A stretch of DNA of 49,583 bases from Candidatus Parcubacteria bacterium. GTDB lineage: Bacteria; Patescibacteriota; Patescibacteriia; UBA1558; GWA2-36-10. The notes under the pieces are model-generated. The model had not been told where the DNA came from and did no database searches. It saw only the letters and a list, made by a program, of their open reading frames with translations. Numbering within the stretch: the stretch's first letter is position 1; every line of letters begins with the position of its first letter. Shown here piece by piece: positions 32,146 through 39,601 of this stretch. Both the position numbers and the translations under genes were made by a program. The stretch covers positions 115,127 through 164,709 of the forward strand of contig JABHSK010000009.1 of the NCBI GenBank assembly GCA_018669975.1, read 5' to 3'.

Positions 32146-32277
32146 TTATATTTTAGTTGGAATGTTTCCAAGCAACTGTGCCCAAGAAAATCGTTTTTCG
32201 AAAGAATTCAGCCAGAGCCAAATTTGATCTGAAAAAGGATCCCCATGCTTGTCGTGGACACAGTTGACTAGAAACAT
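32146..32277 (-). CDS. Possible 43-aa small protein
   Basis: Translates as MFLVNCVHDKHGDPFSDQIW then LWLNSFEKRFSWAQLLGNIPTKI. It has a perfect leftward promoter (TTGACA-N17-TATTAT, 32312-32340) and a terminator directly after the stop. The ATG is preceded by a tiny ORF (MAFC) whose stop overlaps it (TAATG). There is no SD. Either a small protein or a small RNA of about 190 nt. Confidence 0.35.
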   Translation of the reverse strand: MFLVNCVHDKHGDPFSDQIWLWLNSFEKRFSWAQLLGNIPTKI

Positions 32278-32311
32278 TAGCAGAAAGCCATACTGCCTAT
32301 ACTGATTTATG

Positions 32312-32340
32312 ATAATATCATAAAAAATTAATATTGTCAA
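32312..32340 (-). promoter_or_regulatory. Leftward promoter
   Basis: TTGACA, 17 bases, TATTAT on the minus strand, facing the vanW end. Confidence 0.75.
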
Positions 32341-32398
32341 TAGCTCAAAAATATGGTATGATAATAGCAGTTTTTACAGGTTTTTTGTGAGTTTTGTC

Positions 32399-32427
32399 TT
32401 GACTAGCTAATGTTTTTACGGTATTAT
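32399..32427 (+). promoter_or_regulatory. Promoter of rpmF operon
   Basis: TTGACT, 17 bases, TATTAT, about 22 bases before the rpmF start region. Confidence 0.7.
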
Positions 32428-32455
32428 CAAAATCACTTAATTTAAAGAAAACTTT

Positions 32456-32626
32456 ATGGGAATTCCTACACAAAAAAGAACAAAATCTTCAGCTAGGAGG
32501 CGTGCCTCTCATTTTGCTTTGAAGAAGACAAGTATAGTGAAATGTTCAAACTGTGATGCTGTTTTATTACCACACAGAGCTTGTAAGAAGTGCGGATATT
32601 TTAAAGGAGAGAAAAAATTAAAATAA
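32456..32626 (+). CDS. rpmF: 50S ribosomal protein L32
   Basis: 56 aa, below the ORF-track cutoff. MGIPTQKRTKSSARRRASHF is followed by a four-cysteine zinc ribbon, CSNC...CKKCGYFKGE. First gene of rpmF-nusB/nudix-rnc. No SD. Confidence 0.96.
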   Translation: MGIPTQKRTKSSARRRASHFALKKTSIVKCSNCDAVLLPHRACKKCGYFKGEKKLK

Positions 32627-32635
32627 AAAACTAAA

Positions 32636-33499
32636 ATGGCCAATAGACATCTAGCTCGAACCATAGCTTTGCAGGCGCTTTTTGAATATGATTTTTCTGA
32701 GGGCAAACGCAATGTTGAAGAAATGGTTGAGCACAACAAGAAAGAGTTTGCCCCTGATTTTGATGATCAGGGATTTTGTTTAGACTTGGTAAAAAGCGTT
32801 GTAAAAAATAAAACCAAGATAGATAAGATGATTATTAAGTTTGCCCCCGAATGGCCACTGGATCAAATTACTACCACTGATAGAAATGTTTTACGTTTAG
32901 GTATCTACGAACTAAAATTAGCTGAAGACATACCACCTAAGGTAGCTATTAATGAGGCTATAGAATTAGCCAAGGCTTTTGGCGGAGATGCCAGTGGTAA
33001 GTTTGTTAACGGAGTCATGGGTAGCATATATAAGGAGATGATGAAAAAGGGTGAAAAACAAACCCTAACCAGTCAGGGTATCAAAGAGGTTTCATCTGGT
33101 GGATTAATTTATCGTAAGGAAGAAGATGGTTATTATTTCGCTTTAATTTTAGATGCCTATGATAAGTGGACCTTTCCTAAGGGGCACGTTGAAAAGGGAG
33201 ATACTCTAGAGGAGACAGCTATACGTGAATTATCAGAAGAAACTGGTTTAAAAAATTTAAAGTTAATTGACTATATTGGTGAAACACAGGTTAAGGTACA
33301 TAAGCCTGGCGAAAAGCCTTTTAGAAAATTGATAAAATATTTCTTAGTAGAAACAAAAGATACAGAGCTTATTGTGCCAGATGTTAAAGAGCTTAAGGAT
33401 GTTAAATGGTATCCTCAACAAGAGGCGTTGGAGACACTGGGGTATGATAATGCCAAAGAAATATTTCATAATGGTTTAAAAAGATTAGGATTAGAATAA
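32636..33499 (+). CDS. nusB: NusB-Nudix fusion protein
   Basis: 287 aa. Residues 1-140 are NusB (RHLARTIALQALFEYDFSEG...PLDQITTTDRNVLRLGIYELKLAEDIPPKVAINEAIELAKAFGGDASGKFVNGVMGSI), the antitermination factor that binds boxA RNA with NusE. Residues about 150-287 are a Nudix hydrolase (SSGGLIYRKEEDGYYFALI...FPKGHVEKGDTLEETAIRELSEETGLKNL, a full Nudix box). Both modules look intact. The two are normally separate proteins; there is no stop or second SD between them. Directly upstream of rnc. Confidence 0.93.
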   Translation: MANRHLARTIALQALFEYDFSEGKRNVEEMVEHNKKEFAPDFDDQGFCLDLVKSVVKNKTKIDKMIIKFAPEWPLDQITTTDRNVLRLGIYELKLAEDIPPKVAINEAIELAKAFGGDASGKFVNGVMGSIYKEMMKKGEKQTLTSQGIKEVSSGGLIYRKEEDGYYFALILDAYDKWTFPKGHVEKGDTLEETAIRELSEETGLKNLKLIDYIGETQVKVHKPGEKPFRKLIKYFLVETKDTELIVPDVKELKDVKWYPQQEALETLGYDNAKEIFHNGLKRLGLE

Positions 33500-33500
33500 A

Positions 33501-34199
33501 ATGGATAGAAATTTAGAGAATTTAGAAAAAAAATTAGGCATTAAATTTAAAGATAAGGATTTATTAAGGACAGCCTTAGTACATCGCTCATATATAAATG
33601 AACACAAGGATTTTGCCTTGGACCAAAATGAACGTTTGGAGTTTTTGGGAGATGCGGTTTTGGAATTGGTGGTGACCATGCATCTTTTTAATAATTATAA
33701 AGACGATGAAGGTGTGCTGACTAATTGGCGTTCTAGTTTAGTAAATGGAGATCGTTTGTCAGAGCAGAGTGAGCGTTTGGGTGTTTATGACTTTATGTAT
33801 TTGAGTCGTGGCGAAGCAAAGGATAACAACCCCAAAGCTAGGAGTTATATTTTAGCTAATGTTTTTGAATCTATAGTAGGTGCTATTTATTTAGATCAGG
33901 GTTATGACCCATCTAAAAAATTTATTGAAGATAACCTATTGATACACTTACCAAAAATTATAGAAGACAAGGCCTATATTGATTCAAAGAGTATGTTTCA
34001 GGAAAGAGCACAAGAGTTTATTGGTGTTACGCCACGGTATAAAGTGTTAGCTGAATCAGGACCAGATCATAATAAAAAATTTATAGTTGGCGTATACTTA
34101 GAAAAGGAGCTAGTTGCCCAAGGAGAGGGTTATAGCAAGCAAGAAGCTCAGAGTAATGCAGCTGACGAAGGTTTGAAAGTCAAAAAGTGGAGCAAATAG
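33501..34199 (+). CDS. rnc: Ribonuclease III
   Basis: 232 aa. Catalytic signature NERLEFLGDAVLELVV near residue 40, second acidic cluster FESIVGAIYLDQG, and a C-terminal dsRNA-binding domain (DSKSMFQERAQEFIG...YLEKELVAQGEGYSKQEAQSNAADEGL). It cleaves double-stranded rRNA precursors and other duplex RNA. It begins 1 base after the nusB-nudix stop. Confidence 0.97.
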   Translation: MDRNLENLEKKLGIKFKDKDLLRTALVHRSYINEHKDFALDQNERLEFLGDAVLELVVTMHLFNNYKDDEGVLTNWRSSLVNGDRLSEQSERLGVYDFMYLSRGEAKDNNPKARSYILANVFESIVGAIYLDQGYDPSKKFIEDNLLIHLPKIIEDKAYIDSKSMFQERAQEFIGVTPRYKVLAESGPDHNKKFIVGVYLEKELVAQGEGYSKQEAQSNAADEGLKVKKWSK

Positions 34200-34200
34200 T

Positions 34201-34229
34201 TTGACAACAAAATTATCGATTGATATAAT
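34201..34229 (+). promoter_or_regulatory. Perfect consensus promoter of C-rich RNA
   Basis: TTGACA, 17 bases, TATAAT, immediately after the rnc stop. Confidence 0.92.
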
Positions 34230-34235
34230 ATAAAT

Positions 34236-34408
34236 AGCTCTTTTTCATGGAGCGTTTTGCACCAGCTTGCCAGTCCAGGTACCCTTTCCCCCGTCCGCCC
34301 GTAATACCCTTTATACCCTTTCCTCCATTCACCGTGCGTCACCTGACGACCCGAGCCCACTGCACTACACCTCCGCCAACGACTCTACTTCGGTAGAGTC
34401 TTTTTTTT
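34236..34408 (+). ncRNA. C-rich candidate small RNA, about 170 nt
   Basis: Bounded by a perfect sigma70 promoter and the same terminator as the 6S-like RNA. After a short 5' hairpin (GCTC...GAGC) the sequence is strongly C-rich and G-poor, with repeated CCC runs and CCTCC twice (near 34321 and 34370), so it should be mostly single-stranded. CCUCC can pair with GGAGG Shine-Dalgarno sequences. No convincing ORF. Family unknown. Confidence 0.6.
34381..34408 (+). terminator. Intrinsic terminator (repeated element)
   Basis: GACTCTAC TTCG GTAGAGTC and T8, identical to 8197-8224. Confidence 0.9.
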
Positions 34409-34413
34409 ATTTA

Positions 34414-34442
34414 TTGACAGCAGTTTAGTCGAATGATATTCT
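34414..34442 (+). promoter_or_regulatory. Promoter of second RNA gene
   Basis: TTGACA, 17 bases, TATTCT; its -35 begins only 5 bases after the previous terminator's T-tract. Confidence 0.6.
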
Positions 34443-34448
34443 TAAATC

Positions 34449-34718
34449 AGCTAGAACATTATAGATGGGGCGCGTGCTTTTACCCGACCAATTGGTCAAT
34501 CCCAAGCTTGGATAAATATTGGTAATTGTATCGCCCCACCAACATCTCAGGTCGCTGTACGCACACAGTGTAGGGAATATTTGTCGATGAGTCGCATCAT
34601 CATTTTTCGCCAGTCAAAGTCTTCATTTATATTTACGCAACAGCGCGGACCCTCCATATATACAGCGACCTGAGTCATTATCTCGCCCAAGCCATCTACG
34701 GATGGCTTTTCTTTTTTT
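34449..34718 (+). ncRNA. Candidate two-domain structured RNA, about 270 nt
   Basis: Domain 1 is closed by GGGGCG (34467) with CGCCCC (34532) and contains GACCAATTGGTC and CCAAGCTTGG stems. Domain 2 is closed by a perfect 13-bp stem, CTCAGGTCGCTGT (34546) with ACAGCGACCTGAG (34662), around about 100 bases. It ends with GCCATC TACG GATGGC and a T-rich tract. A 43-codon minus-strand frame lies inside domain 2, but its first and last codons form the 13-bp stem, which favours RNA structure over protein. Confidence 0.55.
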
Positions 34719-34758
34719 AAAAAGAAAATCCCCCCACTCGCGTGAACAAGTGGGGGGG
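34711..34758 (-). terminator. Leftward terminator
   Basis: CCCCCCACTT/AGTGGGGGG hairpin followed by ATTTTCTTTTT on the minus strand; it ends the secreted-protein gene at 34786. Confidence 0.85.
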
Positions 34759-34785
34759 GCTTGGTGCTTGAAACACCGTTAACGG

Positions 34786-35412
34786 TTAGAATTGAATGAC
34801 GTAGGCGCTCCACAGGGAGCCGGTATCGGTCAAGTCGACCGTGACGGTCAGCTTGTTGGTCGGGAAGGGCCCGACGGCACCGATGTTGTAGGAGGGTCCC
34901 CAGAACAGCTGGAAGTCATCATCGCCACATTTGATATTGTGGCCGAAGAGGCCCCAGTCAGATTCGTGGAGAGTAACTTCCTGCCGCAGCAGGATGAAGT
35001 TGTCGACGCCATTCTGGCCGACCTGGTAAAGGTTGTAGCTCTGCCAGTGGATGGCACCGAAGTCGTAGCCGAAGCCGAGGTCAAAGTTGACGTAGCCCAG
35101 GTCCTGTTGGGATTCGGTCAGAATCTCCTCGATTTCCCCGTTGAGCACGGAGGTTTCGGTGGTGATTTCGACCATGCTGAGGCCGACGCCGAGGTTGAAG
35201 CGGCCGACCTTGGGGCCAACGGTGAAGGAGACCTCGAGTCCCGAGTTGATCCAGGCGTCGATCTTGACGTTGTCAGTGATGTCGGTGCCAGCAGCAGCGA
35301 AGACCGGTGCGTTCGGGTAGAACTCGAGGCAACCGTACTGGGCGGCGGCGGTCAGGGGCAGGGACAGGCTGAGCAGAACGATCAGGGCAAAGGCGGTTTT
35401 GATGCGATTCAT
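34786..35412 (-). CDS. Secreted beta-rich (barrel-like) protein
   Basis: 208 aa from the ATG 6 bases after AAGGAG; the ORF-track start 40 codons upstream lies in the promoter. Signal peptide MNRIKTAFALIVLLSLSLPLTAAAQ with an AxA cleavage site. The mature part has alternating amphipathic strands (VSFTVGPKVGRFNLGVGLSMVEI, YVNFDLGFGYDFGAIHW) and ends in a Phe (SAYVIQF), as outer-membrane beta-barrels do. An outer membrane is not expected if the host is a CPR bacterium. G+C is far above the neighbours. Function unknown. Confidence 0.7.
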   Translation of the reverse strand: MNRIKTAFALIVLLSLSLPLTAAAQYGCLEFYPNAPVFAAAGTDITDNVKIDAWINSGLEVSFTVGPKVGRFNLGVGLSMVEITTETSVLNGEIEEILTESQQDLGYVNFDLGFGYDFGAIHWQSYNLYQVGQNGVDNFILLRQEVTLHESDWGLFGHNIKCGDDDFQLFWGPSYNIGAVGPFPTNKLTVTVDLTDTGSLWSAYVIQF

Positions 35413-35503
35413 GGCTTTTCTCCTTAGAACGGGTTTGGTTGTGGGTTTTAGGGTTTCAAGCGAATTTATAGTGAATTTATAAGGTTCTTCAAGTGAATAT
35501 AGT

Positions 35504-35532
35504 AGTATAGCATATTTTATAGTTTTTGTCAA
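35504..35532 (-). promoter_or_regulatory. Promoter of the secreted barrel-like gene
   Basis: Minus strand TTGACA-N17-TATACT; 28 of 30 bases identical to the promoter at 16114-16142. Confidence 0.82.
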
Positions 35533-35619
35533 CGATATATAAATAGGGGTATTATTTATTAAAAGTCTAAATTATGCTAAAATAATATCGTCTTTTAGGC
35601 GTTTTATTTTTTTATTTTT

Positions 35620-38181
35620 ATGTATCTAGAAAAATTAGAAATTCAAGGATTCAAGTCTTTTGCCAACCCAACGGAGTTGGTTTTTAATCGTGATTTAACA
35701 GCTATTGTTGGTCCAAATGGATCTGGTAAATCAAATGTTGCCGATGCTGTTCGCTGGGTATTGGGCGAGCAGAGCTCCAAGACCCTACGTAGCAAGAAGG
35801 CAGAAGACGTTATTTTTAGTGGTTCTGATAAAAAAGGCCGCCTGGGTTTTGCGCAGGTTGATTTATATCTTAACAACAGTGATAAAAGTGCAGATGTAGA
35901 TTATGATCAAATTATTATTACTCGTAAGATAGATCGTAAGGGCGAGAGTGAATATTTAATAAATAACAACAAGGTTCGTTTATTGGATATACAATTGTTA
36001 TTGGCTAAAGCAAACTTTGGTCAAAAAACATACAGCGTAATTGGTCAGGGTATGATTGATTCTATTTTGACTAGTTCAGCTCAAGAAAGAAAGGAATTTT
36101 TTGATGAAGCTACTGGAGTTAAGCAATTTCAAATAAAAAAGAATCAAGCCATTAATAAATTAGATGGCACCAAGAAGAACTTGGATCAGACAGGGCAGAT
36201 ATTAGCCGAGTTAACGCCTAGGTTGCGCAGCTTAACTAGACAGGTTAATAAACTTGATCGTCGAGAAAAGATAGAAACTGAATTAAATGAGCTACAAACT
36301 AATTATTATAGTTTTATTAGTAATAATTTGAATAAAGATCTAAAAGAAAAGCAAATTAATTTTGATAAGTTGCAAGCAGAGGTTTCAGAGTTGAATCAAC
36401 AGCTAGTAGAGTTGCAGACCAAGTTAGAGAAAGAAGAAAAATCTTCTTCTCGTCAGGAAAATTTTGAGTTACTGCAAGGTAAACTTTCACAAACTCAAAG
36501 TGAGCTTAATGCTTTACTTAAAGAAAAAACTATCTTGGATGGACAGGCCGATCTTAAATTAATGTCTAGTGGTAAGGGTGATATAGTTTGGCTCAAGAAG
36601 AGAATAGATGATATTAAAAATACAGTTAGTAAACACACTTTAATTTTGGAAGAAAAGAGAACTCACCTTAAAGCAGCCAAGGAAGAGTTAGATATTTTGG
36701 AAGATAAAAGAAACAAAATCTTGGATGAGTTTAAACAACTAGAAGATAGGTTAATGGGCTCTAATGGTTCAAGTTTGTCTACCGAGGAGTTATCAGACAA
36801 AATAAAAAATATCTTTGAACAGCAGAAAAGCTTTCAAGATAGTTTAAACTCCCTTGCTAATATTGATGATTTGTCTGGTCTTAAACAAGCCAGTCAGGGA
36901 ATTACCGATGCTATCAGTCGTCTGTGGGGTAGGGTTAAAAAACCCAAGGAAGACGACAGGCAGCGTTGGCAAATTGAGTTTAATAAATTATTGACCAGCA
37001 AAGATACATTAGTGTCAGAGATTAGTGAAGCACGCACTAAGTTAGCTTTGTCTGAGAATGATATAAGTAAATTAGAAGAGCAAGTTCAGGAAAATAAAGC
37101 TGAGTTAGAAAAATTAGAGTTAGAAAAACAAGCATCGCTGGACCAATCAGGCAACAGTGATTCTCTAAAAAAACAAATGGAGGCTTTGCAAAATAAAGTT
37201 GAAGTTAAAAATGAGGAGCTGGCCAAAGCTGAAGGGGCCATAAAAAGTTTCAATGAGCAAGAAGAGGGCAAGAAAAAATCTTTAGTAGATACACAGAAAA
37301 ATTTTAGAGAAATCCAAGCTGATTTTAATTATAAAAATAATAAATTAAATGAAGTTAAAGTAGAATTGGCCCGTTTAGAAACCAGGCAAGAAGAGTTAGA
37401 CAAGGAAATCGCCGAAGAATTTCCAGAATTAGAGATAAAAGATATTGAATCAGTGGATTTAGAAAAATCTAGACAGCAAATCAATAATTTAAGAGGGCAG
37501 CTGAGTGTAATTGGTGGCATTGATAAGACGGTGGTAGAGGAATACAAAGAAGTAAGTGAACGACATGAATTTCTATCTGAACAGACTGAGGATTTAGAGC
37601 AGGCCATAACTCATTTAGAAAAAATAATTAAAGATTTAGACGAATCAATTTCTGCCCAGTTTGACAAATCTTTTAGTAATATCAATAAGACTTTCCATGA
37701 ATATTTTAAGAAGTTATTCAGTGGTGGTAAGGCAGAATTAATTTTGGATATTCAAGAAGTTAAGTTATATAAAAACAATACTGCCGACGAAGAGGAGGAT
37801 GACAAAGAGGTGGAGGTTAAGAAACAATATGGTATTGAAATTAAAGCTACGCCCCCTGGTAAAAAATTATCCAGCATTAATATGCTTTCAGGTGGTGAAA
37901 AAGCCATGACTTCCATAGCTTTAATTTGTGCTATTATTGCCAACAATCCATCACCGTTTGTAGTCTTAGATGAGGTGGATGCTGCCTTAGATGAAGCCAA
38001 TTCAATTCGTTTTGTTGATATTATAGACGAGTTATCTAGTAAGACACAATTTATTGCCATTACACATAATAGAGCTACTATGCACAAAGCCAAAATTATT
38101 TATGGCGTGACCATGGGAGATGATAGTGTTTCTAAATTATTATCTTTAAGTTTTGATGAGGCTGATGAAATAGCAGCTTAG
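35620..38181 (+). CDS. smc: Chromosome segregation protein SMC, short and lacking a recognisable hinge
   Basis: 853 aa against about 1150-1200 for usual SMC. The N-terminal head has Walker A VGPNGSGKSN (30-39) and the Q-loop region GQGMIDSIL. The C-terminal head has signature MLSGGEKAMTSIAL near 755 and Walker B FVVLDEVDAALDEANS near 779. Two coiled coils (about 170-375 and 445-690) surround residues about 380-440, which are short and polar (GSNGSSLSTEELSDKIKN...AISRLWGRVKKPKEDD) with no hinge-domain pattern and no CxxC zinc hook. The protein would organise DNA as a smaller or unusually dimerised clamp. ATG with no SD, after a T-run. Confidence 0.88.
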   Translation: MYLEKLEIQGFKSFANPTELVFNRDLTAIVGPNGSGKSNVADAVRWVLGEQSSKTLRSKKAEDVIFSGSDKKGRLGFAQVDLYLNNSDKSADVDYDQIIITRKIDRKGESEYLINNNKVRLLDIQLLLAKANFGQKTYSVIGQGMIDSILTSSAQERKEFFDEATGVKQFQIKKNQAINKLDGTKKNLDQTGQILAELTPRLRSLTRQVNKLDRREKIETELNELQTNYYSFISNNLNKDLKEKQINFDKLQAEVSELNQQLVELQTKLEKEEKSSSRQENFELLQGKLSQTQSELNALLKEKTILDGQADLKLMSSGKGDIVWLKKRIDDIKNTVSKHTLILEEKRTHLKAAKEELDILEDKRNKILDEFKQLEDRLMGSNGSSLSTEELSDKIKNIFEQQKSFQDSLNSLANIDDLSGLKQASQGITDAISRLWGRVKKPKEDDRQRWQIEFNKLLTSKDTLVSEISEARTKLALSENDISKLEEQVQENKAELEKLELEKQASLDQSGNSDSLKKQMEALQNKVEVKNEELAKAEGAIKSFNEQEEGKKKSLVDTQKNFREIQADFNYKNNKLNEVKVELARLETRQEELDKEIAEEFPELEIKDIESVDLEKSRQQINNLRGQLSVIGGIDKTVVEEYKEVSERHEFLSEQTEDLEQAITHLEKIIKDLDESISAQFDKSFSNINKTFHEYFKKLFSGGKAELILDIQEVKLYKNNTADEEEDDKEVEVKKQYGIEIKATPPGKKLSSINMLSGGEKAMTSIALICAIIANNPSPFVVLDEVDAALDEANSIRFVDIIDELSSKTQFIAITHNRATMHKAKIIYGVTMGDDSVSKLLSLSFDEADEIAA

Positions 38182-38204
38182 ATTAATTTAAATGAGTATT
38201 TAAA

Positions 38205-38231
38205 AAGACCCGTAGTAATTACGGGTTTTAT
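38205..38231 (+). terminator. Terminator after smc
   Basis: ACCCGTA GTAAT TACGGGT with TTTATATTT. Confidence 0.85.
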
Positions 38232-38233
38232 AT

Positions 38234-38262
38234 TTGACAAATGTTTGTGTAATACATAAAGT
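38234..38262 (+). promoter_or_regulatory. Promoter of the 75-aa gene
   Basis: TTGACA, 17 bases, TAAAGT; a 70-base leader follows. Confidence 0.6.
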
Positions 38263-38337
38263 ATGAAGACGTTCTTTATATAGTAGTTGTTCTGGTGTAT
38301 ATGTGAGTTTGAGGATTAACCACGCAGGAGGTAAACA

Positions 38338-38565
38338 TTGACAAACGCAGCGCGAGTCACAGACAAGGTTGAGATCAAGGAAGCTCTGGCTGGCATTAAC
38401 GCCTGGGATCATCCGATCATTACTACCCGTGAGGATTCGGTCATTCGAGTGAGGCGCATTACCAGTTTCAATGAATCCAGCGGTGAATTTCGAGTAGTTC
38501 CTAAAAGCGGTTCAATTATGTCCATTCATTTGGATGAAATTTCTCAGGTTGAACGTCAGACCTAA
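38338..38565 (+). CDS. Small hypothetical soluble protein
   Basis: 75 aa starting at TTG, fixed by CAGGAGGT 6 bases upstream. No family recognised; mixed alpha/beta character (DSVIRVRRITSFNESSGEFRVVPKSGSIMSIHLDEISQVE looks like a small beta-barrel or Sm-like pattern, low confidence). SD-class gene with its own promoter and terminator. Confidence 0.65.
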   Translation: MTNAARVTDKVEIKEALAGINAWDHPIITTREDSVIRVRRITSFNESSGEFRVVPKSGSIMSIHLDEISQVERQT

Positions 38566-38569
38566 GAAA

Positions 38570-38600
38570 ACCCCCTCTCATTTGAGAGGGGTATTTTTAT
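38570..38600 (+). terminator. Terminator
   Basis: CCCCTCTCA TT TGAGAGGGG with TATTTTTATTTT; it ends the 75-aa gene and overlaps the 3' end of the converging dehydrogenase gene. Confidence 0.85.
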
Positions 38601-39436
38601 TTTCCGTAAACTCCTTTAAGGAGATCTAAATTTTTATTGCTATCACGTAGATATTGGACATTGAGGTTACGAATATTTTTTAGAATTTCTGTGTGGTCGT
38701 CCATTTCTATATCTTCAAACATTTCTATTAGAGCTTCAAAATCTTTGATAAAGCAGTGTCCACCTGCCCCTCGACCACCCTGGTGAACAACATCTAGGTG
38801 AGTTGGTCCAATACGTAAATCGTGAGCCATGCCTTGTTTAATGTCTTCAAAGTCTAGATTATGTTTTTGTGTTAAATCATAGAGCATGTTCATGAAAACT
38901 ACTTTAACATAAAACCAACAGTTGCCCCCGTATTTTGCCATCTCAGCGTTTTCTACTTTAGTGATCAAGCTATACGGCGCGCGTGGCAAAACAGACAAGA
39001 CTAATTCTGCTTGGGCATATAATTTTTTATTTTCAGGATCAGTGATACCAATGATATTTCTATCAGGATGCTTAGCATCACGGGCAGCAGTTTTTTCAGT
39101 CAAAAATTCTGGAGAGTGCATAACAGTGATGTCTGGGTACAATGCTTGTAATTTTTTAGTTGTGCCGAGCTTGACGGTAGACTTAATAACAGCAATATTA
39201 CCTTTGCCAACCAAAGCAAGTACTTCTTGGATGATGTCAAAGTTAAAACCATCAGGAGTAGTTGGGGTAGGTACGGCTATTAATACTATGTCGCAATCTT
39301 TTATTTTATCTTTATTAGCTTGGTAAGTATCAACGTCGTAGCGGATTATTTTGTGGTCCCTTTGTTCAAAATCATCAGCATAGTTTTTGCCGATAAATCC
39401 TTGACCGATAAATCCAATAGTTGGGTTTTTGTCCAT
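38597..39436 (-). CDS. Nucleotide-sugar (UDP-glucose/GDP-mannose) dehydrogenase family, truncated
   Basis: 279 aa against about 400-450 for the family. NAD-binding GFIGQGFIGKNYADDF, then AVPTPTTPDGFNFD, STVKLGTTKKL, MHSPEFLTEKTA (family motif SPEFLREG) and VENAEMAKYGGNCWFYVKVVFMN. The catalytic Cys is in GGRGAGGHCFIKDFEAL. The C-terminal UDP-sugar-binding domain is absent, so the fold ends soon after the central helices. It could oxidise a different sugar or act with a partner. Core-class gene. Confidence 0.85.
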   Translation of the reverse strand: MDKNPTIGFIGQGFIGKNYADDFEQRDHKIIRYDVDTYQANKDKIKDCDIVLIAVPTPTTPDGFNFDIIQEVLALVGKGNIAVIKSTVKLGTTKKLQALYPDITVMHSPEFLTEKTAARDAKHPDRNIIGITDPENKKLYAQAELVLSVLPRAPYSLITKVENAEMAKYGGNCWFYVKVVFMNMLYDLTQKHNLDFEDIKQGMAHDLRIGPTHLDVVHQGGRGAGGHCFIKDFEALIEMFEDIEMDDHTEILKNIRNLNVQYLRDSNKNLDLLKGVYGK

Positions 39437-39528
39437 TTGAGTGTATTTAATTATTTTTACTGATTAATATTATACATCCTTAGGGTGCCTGGCGTCCAGC
39501 CCCAATATCAACTAATTCTGCACGCGGA

Positions 39529-39557
39529 TTGACAAAATAGTATAAATATAGTAATAT
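39529..39557 (+). promoter_or_regulatory. Promoter of rpsP
   Basis: TTGACA, 17 bases, TAATAT, about 40 bases before the rpsP ATG. Confidence 0.75.
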
Positions 39558-39601
39558 TGAGCGCGTTATTAAAAGTATTAATTATTAAGACTATTTAGGA
39601 C

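Noticed and set aside
34547-34813. Minus-strand ORF ending in a protein-like 43-codon stretch
   Set aside because: The first and last codons form a perfect 13-bp inverted repeat, there is no SD, and terminator and promoter signals favour the plus strand.
34792-35427. 211-aa plus-strand ORF
   Set aside because: Antisense shadow of the secreted protein at 34786-35412, which has an SD, signal peptide and promoter; the shadow is an Asp/Val/Gly-rich artefact of high G+C.
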